A stretch of 64,000 nt of DNA from Amycolatopsis tolypomycina (GTDB lineage Bacteria; Actinomycetota; Actinomycetes; Mycobacteriales; Pseudonocardiaceae). The notes under the pieces were generated by a model. It saw nothing but the letters and a program-made list of their open reading frames with translations, had not been told where the DNA came from and made no database searches. Positions 1 to 8,233 of the stretch are shown here, piece by piece (within the stretch, counting starts at the first letter, position 1; every line of letters starts with the position of its first letter). The stretch is taken from positions 5,146,001-5,210,000 of the forward strand of contig NZ_FNSO01000004.1 of assembly GCF_900105945.1 (NCBI RefSeq). Direction: 5' to 3'. A program made the translations under genes and the position numbers.

Positions 1-13
1 GCAGAATCAGCGG

Positions 14-529
14 ATGGACACCGAAGAACTGCGGGCGACCCAGGCGCCCCTGAAGGAGAAGTACCGGGAGCAGCCGGAAAGCGCGCTCGTCACGCTGCAC
101 GCCGACGCCGAGCTGGACGGCCTCGGCATCTCCTGCAAGGTCGAGACCGGCCGCGCGATCGTCGAAGCGGGCCTGCACCCGGCCACCGGCGGCGACGGCA
201 CCCTCGCCTGTTCGGGGGACATGCTGCTCGAAGCGCTCGTCGCGTGCGCGGGCGTGACGCTGCGGGCCGTGGCGACGTCGCTCGGGCTGACCGTCCGCGG
301 CGGACGCGTCCGGGCCGAGGGCGACCTCGACTTCCGCGGCACGCTCGCCGTCGCGAAGGACGCGCCGGTGGGCTTCCGCGCCATCCGGCTGTCGTTCGCC
401 CTCGACACCGATGCTTCGGAGGAGCAGCTCGCCACGCTGAAGAAGCTGACCGAGCGCTACTGCGTCGTGTTCCAGTCGCTGCGCACGCCGCCGGAGTTCG
501 GCGTCACGCTTTCGGCGAACCAGGGTTAA
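14..529 (+). CDS. OsmC/Ohr-family peroxiredoxin-like protein
   Basis: A 171-residue protein of the OsmC/Ohr fold. Members of this family reduce organic or fatty-acid hydroperoxides in the cytoplasm with a pair of reactive cysteines. Two cysteines sit in the expected contexts: one in ALVACAGVTLRAVA near residue 77 and one in LTERYCVVFQSL near residue 152. The length is somewhat longer than classical Ohr (about 140), mainly at the N-terminus. The ATG lies only 14 bases from the window edge, so an upstream partner cannot be judged. The downstream exporter starts 63 bases after its stop and may be a separate transcript. The substrate is not deducible. Confidence 0.85.
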   Translation: MDTEELRATQAPLKEKYREQPESALVTLHADAELDGLGISCKVETGRAIVEAGLHPATGGDGTLACSGDMLLEALVACAGVTLRAVATSLGLTVRGGRVRAEGDLDFRGTLAVAKDAPVGFRAIRLSFALDTDASEEQLATLKKLTERYCVVFQSLRTPPEFGVTLSANQG

Positions 530-592
530 ACCCGGAGGACAAATCGAGCCGCTTGGCCTAGCTTGTCGGGGTCACCTGAAGGGGGAGCCGAC

Positions 593-1561
593 ATGCCACA
601 GCCGGAGCCGGACACCGCCGTCCGGGTACGCGGGCTCGTGAAGACCTATGGTTCGACGCGCGCGCTCGACGGCGTCGACCTCGACATCCCGGCCGGGCAG
701 GTGCTCGGCCTGCTCGGCCCGAACGGCGCCGGGAAGACCACCACCGTGCGCATCCTGACCACGCTGCTGCGCCCGGACTCGGGGTCGGCGCACGTGGCAG
801 GCTACGACGTGCTCGCCGAGCCGGACGAGGTGCGGCGGCGGATCGGGCTGTCCGGCCAGTACGCGGCCGTCGACGAGAACCTGACCGGGTTCGAGAACCT
901 CTACATGGTCGGGCGGCTCTACGGCCGGAAGAAGGCCGCGGCCCGCTCGCGGGCCCGGGAGCTGCTCACGCGGTTCCGGCTCGAAGAGGCCGCCGACCGG
1001 CCGGCGAAGGGCTACTCCGGGGGCATGCGCCGCCGGCTCGACCTCGCGGGCGCGCTGGTCGCCGAGCCGACCGTCGTCGTGCTGGACGAGCCCACCACCG
1101 GCCTCGACCCGGGCGGGCGGCTCGACACCTGGGAGGTCATCAAGGAGCTGGTGGCCGACGGCACCACCGTGCTGCTGACCACCCAGTACCTCGAAGAGGC
1201 CGACCAGCTCGCCGACTCGATCGTGGTGATCGACCACGGCCGGGTGATCGCCCGCGGCACGGCGGACGAGCTGAAGGCGCAGACCGGTGGCGAGCGCCTC
1301 GAGCTCGTCGTCGCCTCGGCCGCGGACCTGCCGGCCACTTTGGACGTGCTGCGCGCGGTCGGCACCGGCGAGCCGTCCGGCGACGACCACACGCGGCGCG
1401 CCGAGATCCTCGTCGACACCGGGCCGAAGGCCCTGATCGAGGCGCTGCGGCGGCTCGACTCCCAAGGCATCACGGTCCAGGACGTCGGCCTGCACCGGCC
1501 GACCCTCGACGACGTCTTCCTGTCCCTGACCGGCCACGGCGCTTCGGAGGCTGCCCAGTGA
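593..1561 (+). CDS. ABC transporter ATP-binding protein, DrrA-like
   Basis: Cytoplasmic ATPase of an ABC-2 exporter, 322 residues. Walker A GPNGAGKTT is at residues 42-50, the signature YSGGMRRRLDLA at about 141, Walker B VVVLDEPTTGLDP follows, and a roughly 90-residue C-terminal extension typical of the daunorubicin-resistance DrrA group ends the protein. A TTG thirty bases upstream is in frame, but the ATG at 593 has a strong GGGGGAG ribosome site at 581-587, so I start there. Its stop overlaps the GTG of the permease gene, so the two are translationally coupled. The exported compound is unknown; drug or lipid export is the family expectation. Confidence 0.93.
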   Translation: MPQPEPDTAVRVRGLVKTYGSTRALDGVDLDIPAGQVLGLLGPNGAGKTTTVRILTTLLRPDSGSAHVAGYDVLAEPDEVRRRIGLSGQYAAVDENLTGFENLYMVGRLYGRKKAAARSRARELLTRFRLEEAADRPAKGYSGGMRRRLDLAGALVAEPTVVVLDEPTTGLDPGGRLDTWEVIKELVADGTTVLLTTQYLEEADQLADSIVVIDHGRVIARGTADELKAQTGGERLELVVASAADLPATLDVLRAVGTGEPSGDDHTRRAEILVDTGPKALIEALRRLDSQGITVQDVGLHRPTLDDVFLSLTGHGASEAAQ

Positions 1562-2361
1562 ACGCGCTCGCGAAGGGCATTTCCGACGGCGGCATCGTCA
1601 CGTGGCGCAACCTGATGAACGTCCGCCGCAACCCCGACTGGCTGATGGCGGCCACCCTGCAGCCGATCATGTTCGTGTTGTTGTTCGCGTACGTCTTCGG
1701 CAACGCGATCGGCGGCGAAGCGGGCGGCGCGGCGTACCGCGAGTTCCTCATCGCCGGGATCTTCGCCCAGACGGTGGCGTTCAACTCGGCGTTCACGGTC
1801 ATCGGCTTCGCCAACGACCTGCAGAAGGGCATCATCGACCGGTTCCGCTCGCTGCCGATGTCCCGGATCGCGGTGGTCCTCGGCCGCACGACGTCGGACC
1901 TGGTGGTCAGCGTGGTGGCGCTGGTCGTGATGTCGGCGTGCGGGCTGCTGGTGGGCTGGCGCATCCGCGGCAGTTTCTGGGACGCGCTGCTCGGCTACCT
2001 GGTGATGCTGATGTTCGCGTGGGCCCTGTCGTGGGTGGGCGCGCTCATCGGCCTGGCGGCGCGCAGCGTGGAGGTCGCGCAGAGCGCGGGGCTGATCTGG
2101 ATGTTCCCGCTGAGCTTCATCTCCTCGGCGTTCGTCCCGACGGACACGCTCCCGGCGTTCCTGAAGGCGATCGCGGACTGGAACCCGTTCACGGCGGTGA
2201 TCAACGCGACGCGGGACCTGTTCGGCAACCGGTTCGGCGCCCCGCCGACGGGCTGGCCGGCGGAGAACGCGGCGCTGTACGCGATCCTGTGCTGCATCGC
2301 GATCATCGCGGTCTTCGCACCGCTGGCGACGGCGCGGTACCGCCGGGTGGCGAGCAAGTAG
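1558..2361 (+). CDS. ABC-2 type transporter permease, DrrB-like
   Basis: Membrane partner of the preceding ATPase, 267 residues with about six hydrophobic spans (for example around 35-55, 115-140, 150-175 and 240-262) and the ABC-2 membrane fold. The segment NPFTAVINATRDLFGN near the C-terminus is characteristic of DrrB-type permeases. The GTG start overlaps the ATPase stop in a GTGA arrangement. A long hairpin right after the stop closes the two-gene operon. An efflux role is expected from the family; the substrate is unknown. Confidence 0.92.
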   Translation: MNALAKGISDGGIVTWRNLMNVRRNPDWLMAATLQPIMFVLLFAYVFGNAIGGEAGGAAYREFLIAGIFAQTVAFNSAFTVIGFANDLQKGIIDRFRSLPMSRIAVVLGRTTSDLVVSVVALVVMSACGLLVGWRIRGSFWDALLGYLVMLMFAWALSWVGALIGLAARSVEVAQSAGLIWMFPLSFISSAFVPTDTLPAFLKAIADWNPFTAVINATRDLFGNRFGAPPTGWPAENAALYAILCCIAIIAVFAPLATARYRRVASK

Positions 2362-2365
2362 GACA

Positions 2366-2398
2366 GTCCGAAGAGGACTGGTTCAGTCCTCTTCGGAC
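2366..2398. terminator. Bidirectional hairpin terminator between convergent genes
   Basis: A perfect 15-bp inverted repeat (GTCCGAAGAGGACTG at 2366-2380 and its complement at 2384-2398) with a three-base loop. It lies 5 bases after the permease stop and overlaps the last codons and stop of the convergent minus-strand gene, so it can serve both transcripts. There is no T tract, as is usual in high-GC actinomycetes. Confidence 0.8.
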
Positions 2399-2814
2399 AG
2401 CTCCACGACCGGGATCACCCGTTTCGCCTGCCGGGCCTTCGCCTGGTGGTCCGCCAGGAACGGGTACTCCCGCTCCAGCACCGTCCAGGTCCGCACGTAG
2501 TCCGCGCCGAGCAGCGGCAGCGCCTCCGCGTCGAAGGCACGCCCGTCCACCTCGACGTGCACCCGCGCGTCGGCTTCCAGGTTCAGGTACCAGTCCGGGT
2601 GCCGGGGCGCGCCCACGTTCGACGCCACCACCAGCCACCGGTCCCCGTCGCGGTGGACCATCATCGGGGTCGTGTGGGCCTCGCCCGAAACCCGGCCCGT
2701 CGTCGTCAGCAGGGCCAGGCGCTCGCGGTGCATGCCGTCGACCTCGCCGCCCGCGCGGAACTGCTCGATCACCCGGCGGTTGGTCTCCCGGATGTCCCCC
2801 TCCCGGGCGTTCAC
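2383..2814 (-). CDS. Nitroreductase family deazaflavin (F420)-dependent oxidoreductase
   Basis: A 143-residue protein of the split beta-barrel F420-binding family (Ddn/FGD-like). Recognisable blocks are the LLTTTGRVSGEAHTTPM segment, the DRWLVVASNVGAPRHPDWYLNL segment and the R..V..REYP.LA..Q....R.IPV end. Such enzymes use reduced F420 to reduce quinones, nitro compounds or enones; the natural substrate cannot be read here. I chose the GTG at 2814 (protein beginning VNAREGD), because it matches the family's usual N-terminus and lies 5 bases downstream of the stop of the upstream minus-strand membrane gene, implying one operon. Its 3' end lies inside the shared terminator hairpin. Confidence 0.85.
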   Translation of the reverse strand: MNAREGDIRETNRRVIEQFRAGGEVDGMHRERLALLTTTGRVSGEAHTTPMMVHRDGDRWLVVASNVGAPRHPDWYLNLEADARVHVEVDGRAFDAEALPLLGADYVRTWTVLEREYPFLADHQAKARQAKRVIPVVELSEED

Positions 2815-2819
2815 CGCGG

Positions 2820-3365
2820 TCACCGGTCGTAGTACCGGGTCGGCGGATCCTGCTGGGTCCACTGCTGCCGGGTCGGCGGCGGCGGTGCCGCGCTCTGCTG
2901 GCTGCGGCGCCGGTGCAGGGTGCGGGCGCTGGCCGCCATGCTGTTGACCACCGCGGCGATGACGAGCCCGATGACGAGGTTGATGACGGCCGTGGCGATC
3001 TTCGCGCTCGGCGCGACCGTCAGGGTCAGCGGCAGCACCACCGCGATCAGCGTAACCAGCACCATGATCCAGCCGAAGAACTGGGACGGCGCCGGCGTCG
3101 CCACGCTCAGCAGGTGCATCAGCCCGGTGGCGAGCAGGGCCACCGCGGCGGCGACCAGCGCGTACGTCGTGGTGCTCGCGTTGCCCCAGACGCCCTCGCC
3201 TTTTGGGGCCAGCACTTCGACCTCGAAGATCCCGCGGGCGATCAGCAGCCCGACGACCGCGAGCAGGGCCGCGACCACCGCCGTGGCCACGCCGCCCGCC
3301 CACAGGCGGCGCGCGTCGATCCCCGGGCGGACGTCCTGGGGCTGGTTCCCGTAGTAGTCGGACAT
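2820..3365 (-). CDS. Four-TM membrane protein (DUF6069-like), unknown function
   Basis: A 181-residue integral membrane protein. A short polar N-terminus (MSDYYGNQPQDVRPG) is followed by four hydrophobic segments at roughly 21-44, 64-86, 94-116 and 119-141, then a Q/P-rich cytoplasmic tail with RQQWTQQDPPTRYYDR. The layout resembles DUF6069 proteins common in actinomycetes; no catalytic motif is visible. It ends 5 bases before the F420-type oxidoreductase start, so both probably share a transcript. The start lies about 100 bases from the divergent SDR gene. Confidence 0.75.
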   Translation of the reverse strand: MSDYYGNQPQDVRPGIDARRLWAGGVATAVVAALLAVVGLLIARGIFEVEVLAPKGEGVWGNASTTTYALVAAAVALLATGLMHLLSVATPAPSQFFGWIMVLVTLIAVVLPLTLTVAPSAKIATAVINLVIGLVIAAVVNSMAASARTLHRRRSQQSAAPPPPTRQQWTQQDPPTRYYDR

Positions 3366-3429
3366 CAGAGCCTTCCTGGGTCGGCTGCCTCTCCCCCCGA
3401 TTGTCCCCCGTTTCGGCCCCGGCCGCGAT

Positions 3430-3460
3430 TTGCGCTGGAGCGCACTCCAGCTCGTAGCGT
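3430..3460 (+). promoter_or_regulatory. MerR-type promoter with 19-bp spacer, SDR gene
   Basis: A -35-like TTGCGC (3430-3435) and a -10-like TAGCGT (3455-3460) are separated by 19 bases, longer than the normal 17. The spacer carries a perfect inverted repeat GCTGGAG-cgca-CTCCAGC at 3434-3451. An elongated spacer filled by a dyad is the hallmark of promoters untwisted by MerR-family activators. The ATG at 3468 lies 7 bases after the -10, so the mRNA is probably leaderless. No MerR gene adjoins it. Confidence 0.55.
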
Positions 3461-3467
3461 CGGGGAC

Positions 3468-4433
3468 ATGACCACCGCACAGCACAAGATCGGATCGGGC
3501 TTCGGCGCCACCACCACCGCCGCCGAGGCCGTCGCAGGCGTCGACCTCACCGGGAAGCTCGCCGTCGTCACCGGCGGGTACTCCGGGATCGGCCTCGAAA
3601 CCACCCGCGCGCTGACCGGCGCCGGCGCCCACGTCGTCGTCCCGGCCCGCCGCCGCGAGACCGCCCAGGAAGCGCTCGCCGGCATCGACGACGTCGAGGT
3701 CGGCGAGCTGGACCTGGGCGACCTCGAGAGCGTCCGCGCGTTCGCCGAACGCTTCCTCGCCACCGGACGGCGGATCGACCTCCTCATCGCCAACGCCGGC
3801 ATCATGGCCTGCCCGGAGACCCGCGTCGGGCCGGGCTGGGAGGCCCAGTTCGCCACCAACCACCTCGGCCACTTCGCGCTGGTCAACCGGCTGTGGCCGG
3901 CGGTCACCGAGGGTGCCCGCGTGGTTTCGCTGTCCTCGCGCGGCCACCACTACTCGCCGATCCGCTGGGACGACGTCCACTTCGAGCGCGGCTACGAGAA
4001 GTGGCAGGCCTACGGCCAGGCGAAGACGGCGAACGTGCTCTTCGCGGTCCGGCTCGACGAGCTGGGCGCCGAGAAGGACGTCCACGCGTTCGCGCTGCAC
4101 CCCGGCGGCATCATGACGCCGCTGCAGCGGCACCTGCCGCGGGAAGAAATGATCGAACGCGGCTGGATCGACGAGGCCGGCAACTACCTGATGGAGTTCA
4201 AGACGCCCGAGCAGGGCGCGGCGACCACCGTGTGGGCCGCCACCTCGCCCCAGCTGGCCGGGCTCGGCGGGCTGTACCTGGAGGACTGCGACGTCGCCGA
4301 GCTCGCGCCGGAGGACGCCGAGGGCCTGGCCGACTCCGGGGTCCGCCGGTACGCCGTCGACCGCGCGCAGGCCGAGCGCCTCTGGACGCTGTCGGCGCAG
4401 CTCACCGGCGTGGACGCCTTCGCGCGGCCCTGA
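3468..4433 (+). CDS. Short-chain dehydrogenase/reductase, retinol-dehydrogenase-like
   Basis: A 321-residue SDR. The Rossmann glycine motif TGGYSGIG is near residue 33, NAGI is at about 108, and the catalytic tyrosine-lysine pair appears as YGQAKTAN near 182, a YxxxK variant of the classical set. The end of the protein has the extended C-terminus seen in WW-oxidoreductase/retinol-dehydrogenase-like bacterial SDRs. It uses NAD(P)H to interconvert a carbonyl and an alcohol; the substrate is unknown. It is a single gene driven by the MerR-type promoter just upstream, which suggests induction by a small electrophile or toxic compound (inference). Confidence 0.88.
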   Translation: MTTAQHKIGSGFGATTTAAEAVAGVDLTGKLAVVTGGYSGIGLETTRALTGAGAHVVVPARRRETAQEALAGIDDVEVGELDLGDLESVRAFAERFLATGRRIDLLIANAGIMACPETRVGPGWEAQFATNHLGHFALVNRLWPAVTEGARVVSLSSRGHHYSPIRWDDVHFERGYEKWQAYGQAKTANVLFAVRLDELGAEKDVHAFALHPGGIMTPLQRHLPREEMIERGWIDEAGNYLMEFKTPEQGAATTVWAATSPQLAGLGGLYLEDCDVAELAPEDAEGLADSGVRRYAVDRAQAERLWTLSAQLTGVDAFARP

Positions 4434-4470
4434 CTGTCACACCGGCGGGCGCCCGGACGATACTTTCTTC

Positions 4471-5970
4471 GTGATCTTCCGACGTTTGCCGGGCGCGGGG
4501 CCGGGGTACCTGGCGCCCGTGGCCGACGAAGCCGGGAGAACGGGGCGCCCGCCGACGGACGACGGGGCGGGGGTCACGTGCGGCCGTTACGCACTCGGCG
4601 AATTCGCCATCACCCCGCGCCGGGCCCTCGACGACGAGCGCCCGCCGGGTCTGCTGGGCGGCCGCTACGAGGTCGGCAGGCTGATCGGCAGCGGCGGCAC
4701 GGCCCGCGTCTACCGGGCCTACGACACCCGGCTGAACCGCGAGGTCGCCGTCAAGATCTACGACCGTGACGCGGTCGCCGTGGACCAGCGGCGCCGGCTG
4801 CGCGAGATGACGATCCAGGGCAGCATCAGCCATCCCGGCGTGGTGGCGCTGCTCGACAGCGGCACCGAGCACGGCCGCACGTACCTGGTGATGCAGCTCG
4901 TCGAGGGCGAGAACCTCGCGGAGCGGCTGCTGGGCGGCCCGCTGCCGGTGGCGGAGGTGCTGGCGCTGGCCGACGGCCTCGCCGAGGCGCTCGCCCACGT
5001 CCACGCGCGGCGCATAGTGCACCGCGACCTGAAGCCGGCCAACGTGTTCCTGTCCGTGAACGGCCCGCTGATCGGCGACTTCGGCATCGCCCACGCCCTC
5101 GACGCCACCCACATCACGGGCACCGGCCTGATCCCGGGCACGGCGGCGTACCTGGCGCCCGAGCAGGTGTCCGGCGAGCCCGCCGGGCCCCCGGCGGACG
5201 TGTACGCGCTGGGCCTGATCCTGCTGGAGTGCCTGACGGGCGAACGGGAGTACCCGGGCACGATGGTCGAGGCGGCGATGGCCCGGCTGACCCGGCCGCC
5301 CCGCGTCCCGGAGGACCTGCCCGCCGCCTTGGCGTACACGCTGCGCCGGATGACGCAGCGCGAACCGGCCGACCGGCCCGCGGCCGCGAAGGTGCCGGAC
5401 ATGCTGCACGCCCCGCCGCCGACGCTGCCGTGGAGCAGGCCGGGCCGCAGCCCGCGGTGGCGTCGCCGTCCGGTCTCCGGCCTGCCGGCGGCCGCCGGTC
5501 CGGCCCGTCCGCCGGTCGAGGGCGCGGCGCGCCACGACTCGACCCCGGTCCCTGTCGCGGGCTCCCACGACGTCGCCGCCGCGGCGCCCGTTGACAGCCG
5601 GAAGCGCCGCCGGCTGGCCGCCGCGGCCGGGCTGACCGCCGCCGCGGTGGCCGCCGCGGCCGCCGTCCTGCTGGTCGAGCAGGAGACGAGCTCCAGCACA
5701 CCGGCGCAGCCGCCGGCCGCCGACTCGTCGGTCGCCCCGGCCACGACGTCGTCGTCGACCCCGCCCACCGCCACCGGCACCCTCCTGCCGCGCTCCGGCT
5801 CCGGCGGCTCGGATCCGCAGCCGACGACCAGCGGGCCGGCGTCGCTCGAACCCGCCGCCGTCACCGACGAGACCTCGGTCCCGCCGAGCGAGCAGTCGAA
5901 GCCGGGGAAGCCGGAAAAGACCGAAAACCCGGGCAAGGGCAAAGGCAAGGGCCCCGGTCACGACTCCTGA
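4471..5970 (+). CDS. Membrane-anchored serine/threonine protein kinase
   Basis: A 499-residue Hanks-type kinase. The kinase domain runs from about residue 60 to 320, with glycine loop IGSGGTARVYRA, ATP lysine in VAVKIY, catalytic loop HRDLKPANV and DFG as GDFGIAHA, then APEQVSGE. A single hydrophobic span at about 384-404 follows, and the extracellular tail is Ser/Thr/Pro-rich and ends in a charged GKGKGKGPG segment. No PASTA repeats are present, unlike PknB, so the sensed signal is unknown. The GTG at 4471 follows a TACTTT/GATACT element by only a few bases, consistent with leaderless initiation; the first ~55 residues before the kinase core are poorly conserved in character. Confidence 0.9.
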   Translation: MIFRRLPGAGPGYLAPVADEAGRTGRPPTDDGAGVTCGRYALGEFAITPRRALDDERPPGLLGGRYEVGRLIGSGGTARVYRAYDTRLNREVAVKIYDRDAVAVDQRRRLREMTIQGSISHPGVVALLDSGTEHGRTYLVMQLVEGENLAERLLGGPLPVAEVLALADGLAEALAHVHARRIVHRDLKPANVFLSVNGPLIGDFGIAHALDATHITGTGLIPGTAAYLAPEQVSGEPAGPPADVYALGLILLECLTGEREYPGTMVEAAMARLTRPPRVPEDLPAALAYTLRRMTQREPADRPAAAKVPDMLHAPPPTLPWSRPGRSPRWRRRPVSGLPAAAGPARPPVEGAARHDSTPVPVAGSHDVAAAAPVDSRKRRRLAAAAGLTAAAVAAAAAVLLVEQETSSSTPAQPPAADSSVAPATTSSSTPPTATGTLLPRSGSGGSDPQPTTSGPASLEPAAVTDETSVPPSEQSKPGKPEKTENPGKGKGKGPGHDS

Positions 5971-6182
5971 GCGGGACCTCCGGCGCGCGGATCCGGGTCC
6001 AATGGCCCTGGTGCGGAAAAGCCGTCGGAATGGCGCCCGGCGCATTTCCGGAAATCGGGACTCGAACCCATAACGACGAGTAACCGCAGCAAGATCCGGG
6101 CCGACACATCCCACGTGCCGCGGATCGGCACCGCGGCCGGAAATCGGTACCGGCCGGTTCGGCGACATTTTCGGAGGTCTGG

Positions 6183-6458
6183 ATGAGTGTCCACGCTGCC
6201 CTCGCGCGGCCGGTTTTCCCCACCCCGCGCGGCCGGCACGCCAAGCCCCGTCCCGCGTGGCCGCGGGTCGCCGGCCGGGCAGTCGTCCTGATCACGGCGC
6301 CGGCCTGCGGGCTCGCCATCGGCGGCTTCGGGTGGCTGCCGCTGCTGCTCGTGGTGCTCGTCGCGGGCATCGCGGTCGTCGCGAATGTGCGGACCGCGAG
6401 CCGGAAGATCGACGCGATCTTCGCCGAAGAACTGCCGGACCCGCCGAAAACGCCCTGA
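6183..6458 (+). CDS. Small two-TM membrane protein, unknown
   Basis: A 91-residue protein with an Arg/Pro-rich N-terminus, a hydrophobic stretch at about 36-70 that could form two short membrane helices, and a charged end ELPDPPKTP. A good ribosome site (GGAGGT, ending 4 bases before the ATG) supports the start. It resembles no family I can name. A YCII-type gene follows after 20 bases, possibly in the same transcript. The 212 bases upstream hold no gene. Confidence 0.65.
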   Translation: MSVHAALARPVFPTPRGRHAKPRPAWPRVAGRAVVLITAPACGLAIGGFGWLPLLLVVLVAGIAVVANVRTASRKIDAIFAEELPDPPKTP

Positions 6459-6478
6459 CTTCCGGAATACTCGGGCGC

Positions 6479-7030
6479 ATGGAGTTCTTCTGCTACCACC
6501 GCGACCGCCCCGGTTCGGCGGCGTTGCGGCAGGAAACGCTCGAAGCGCACTGGTCCTATATGGACCGGTACGCGGCCCGGATGATCGCCCGCGGCCCGAC
6601 CCTGGCCGCCGACGGCACCCCGACCGGCAGCGTGCACGTCCTCGACCTGCCGGACCCGGCCGCGGCCCGGGCGTTCGCCTTCGACGAGCCCACCTACCAG
6701 GCCGGCGGGTACCGGGACGTCCTGCTGCGCCGGTGGCGGAACGTCCTCGGGACGACCATGGGGGACTCCCCCGGCGAGCCGGCCGGCTACCTGGTCCTCG
6801 GCCTCGGCGAAGGTGCGCCCGCCGACGTCGACCGCCCGGACGGCCATGACCTCGTCGCGTACGGGCCGCTCCTGTCCGACGACGGCGCCACCTGGCTCGG
6901 CACGGCCGCGCTGGTCCGGGCGGCCACCCCGGCCGCGGCCCGCGCGCTCCTCACCGAGGACCGCTACGCCGCCGTCGAAGTGCACACCTGGCGGTTCGGC
7001 GGGCGGGTCACCGCAGGTCCAGCCACATGA
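6479..7030 (+). CDS. YCII-related domain protein
   Basis: A 183-residue protein made of two YCII-like ferredoxin-fold halves. The first begins MEFFCYHRDRPGS with EAHWSYMDRYAARMIARGPTLA and the AFDEPTYQAGGYRDVLLRRW segment that matches YciI-type proteins; the second (about 96-180) is a degenerate repeat. YCII proteins are small enzymes or chaperone-like subunits; no reaction can be assigned. The gene ends inside the 3' end of the convergent GNAT gene, a 23-base tail overlap. Confidence 0.72.
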   Translation: MEFFCYHRDRPGSAALRQETLEAHWSYMDRYAARMIARGPTLAADGTPTGSVHVLDLPDPAAARAFAFDEPTYQAGGYRDVLLRRWRNVLGTTMGDSPGEPAGYLVLGLGEGAPADVDRPDGHDLVAYGPLLSDDGATWLGTAALVRAATPAAARALLTEDRYAAVEVHTWRFGGRVTAGPAT

Positions 7031-7493
7031 TCCGCAGCCCGACATCCCCGGCGTCCGGGTGGCGGAAGGCGCCGGGCGCCGTTCCGAGCGTCACGAACCC
7101 CAGGCTCTCGTACAACCGGACCGCCGCCACGTTCACGTCGACGACCGCGTTGAACTGGATCGCCGCGAAGCCGCTTCGCCGGGCCCAGTCGATCATGTCC
7201 GTCGTGAGCGCCCGGCCCACTCCGGTGCCGCGCGCCTCCTTCGCCACCATCAAGCTGCCGGACGCGACATGGCTGCCGGGCCCCGGCCGGTTGGCGTACA
7301 TGTTCGCCGTCCCCGTGACCCGGTCGCCGTCGAGGGCGACGACCACCCGGGCGGGCGGGGCGAGCAGCCACATCCGCCGCGCGGCGTCCTCGGTCATCGC
7401 CGGGTCGTAGGCGAACGTCCGCTGCTCGGTGACGACGTCGTGGATGATCGGCCAGAGCGCGGGCCAGTCGCCGGCGCGGGCTTCGCGGATCAC
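7008..7493 (-). CDS. GNAT family N-acetyltransferase
   Basis: A 161-residue acetyltransferase. The acetyl-CoA binding motif reads KEARGTGVGRALTTDMI (R/Q-x-x-G-x-G/A type) at about residues 90-106, followed by FNAVVDVNVAAVRLYESLGF, the beta-bulge and C-terminal block. It transfers acetyl from acetyl-CoA to an amine on an unknown small substrate. The GTG start (7493) overlaps the TGA of the upstream sirtuin gene, so acetyltransferase and deacylase are translationally coupled. That pairing is suggestive of linked acylation chemistry but does not prove a shared substrate. Confidence 0.88.
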   Translation of the reverse strand: MIREARAGDWPALWPIIHDVVTEQRTFAYDPAMTEDAARRMWLLAPPARVVVALDGDRVTGTANMYANRPGPGSHVASGSLMVAKEARGTGVGRALTTDMIDWARRSGFAAIQFNAVVDVNVAAVRLYESLGFVTLGTAPGAFRHPDAGDVGLRIMWLDLR

Positions 7494-8233
7494 CGCGTCA
7501 CCGCCGCGCAGAGTTCCGGCACGACGGCCTCGATGTCTTCCCGCAGCACGAAGGCGGCGTCGTCGTCATAAGGCGTCGGGTCGCGGTTGACGACGACCAG
7601 CGTCGCCCCGGCCCGCACGGCGACCGTGCACAGCGACGCCGCCGGCTCCACCTGCAGCGAACTGCCGATCGCCAGGAAGAGCCCGCTGGCCGCCGCGATG
7701 GTCCGGGCCTGACCGAGGACATCGCCGTCGAGCAACTGTCCGAAGAGGACAACGTCGAGCTTGAGAATCCCGCCACATCGCGGGCACGCCGGGTCTTCGT
7801 CGTCCGCCGCGAGGATCTCCGTGGTCGGGAACCCGGCCGCGCACCCGGTGCACCGCGTGGTGTGCATGCTGCCGTGCAGTTCGAGGACCTTGCGCGCGGC
7901 GAGCCCGGCCCGCTGGTGCAGGCCGTCGACGTTCTGGGTGAGCACGCGGACGGCGACGCCCGCGGTGTCCAGCTCCGCCAGCGCGCGGTGGGCCGCGTTC
8001 GGTTCGGCCCGCCAGGCGGCATGGTCGGCGTACGCGCGCCAGAATTCGCGGCGCACCGCGGAGCCGGCCATGAAGTTCTCGAGCGTGAAGGCGTTGACGG
8101 CGCTCGGCGTGCGCGTCCAGACGCCTTCGGGACCGCGGTAGTCGGGAATCCCGGACGCGGTGGAGATGCCCGCCCCGGTCAGCGCGGCGATCCGCCGGGC
8201 GCCGCGGATCCGGTCGATGAGTTTGCCGTCCAT
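7490..8233 (-). CDS. Sir2-family NAD-dependent protein deacylase
   Basis: A 247-residue sirtuin. NAD-binding GAGIS is at residues 20-24, TQNVD at 99-103, the catalytic histidine in LHGS at 120, the zinc ligands CTGC (128-131) and CPRC (150-153), and GSSLQVEPA follows. It removes acyl groups from lysine using NAD. The ATG at 8233 gives a normal-length bacterial sirtuin, and a TACTGT element (8241-8246, minus strand) lies 7 bases upstream, suggesting a leaderless mRNA. Coupled downstream to the GNAT gene. Confidence 0.93.
   Translation of the reverse strand: MDGKLIDRIRGARRIAALTGAGISTASGIPDYRGPEGVWTRTPSAVNAFTLENFMAGSAVRREFWRAYADHAAWRAEPNAAHRALAELDTAGVAVRVLTQNVDGLHQRAGLAARKVLELHGSMHTTRCTGCAAGFPTTEILAADDEDPACPRCGGILKLDVVLFGQLLDGDVLGQARTIAAASGLFLAIGSSLQVEPAASLCTVAVRAGATLVVVNRDPTPYDDDAAFVLREDIEAVVPELCAAVTR

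Noticed and set aside
1602-3460. Very long plus-strand frame running through the permease, F420-type and membrane genes into the SDR
   Set aside because: Only the last part (from 3468) has protein character; the rest is Arg/Pro/Gly-rich antisense or shifted reading over better genes.
6057-6070. tRNA T-arm-like sequence (GGGTTCGAGTCCC on the minus strand)
   Set aside because: No acceptor, D or anticodon arms can be built around it, so it is not a tRNA. A relic of an attachment site is possible but unsupported.
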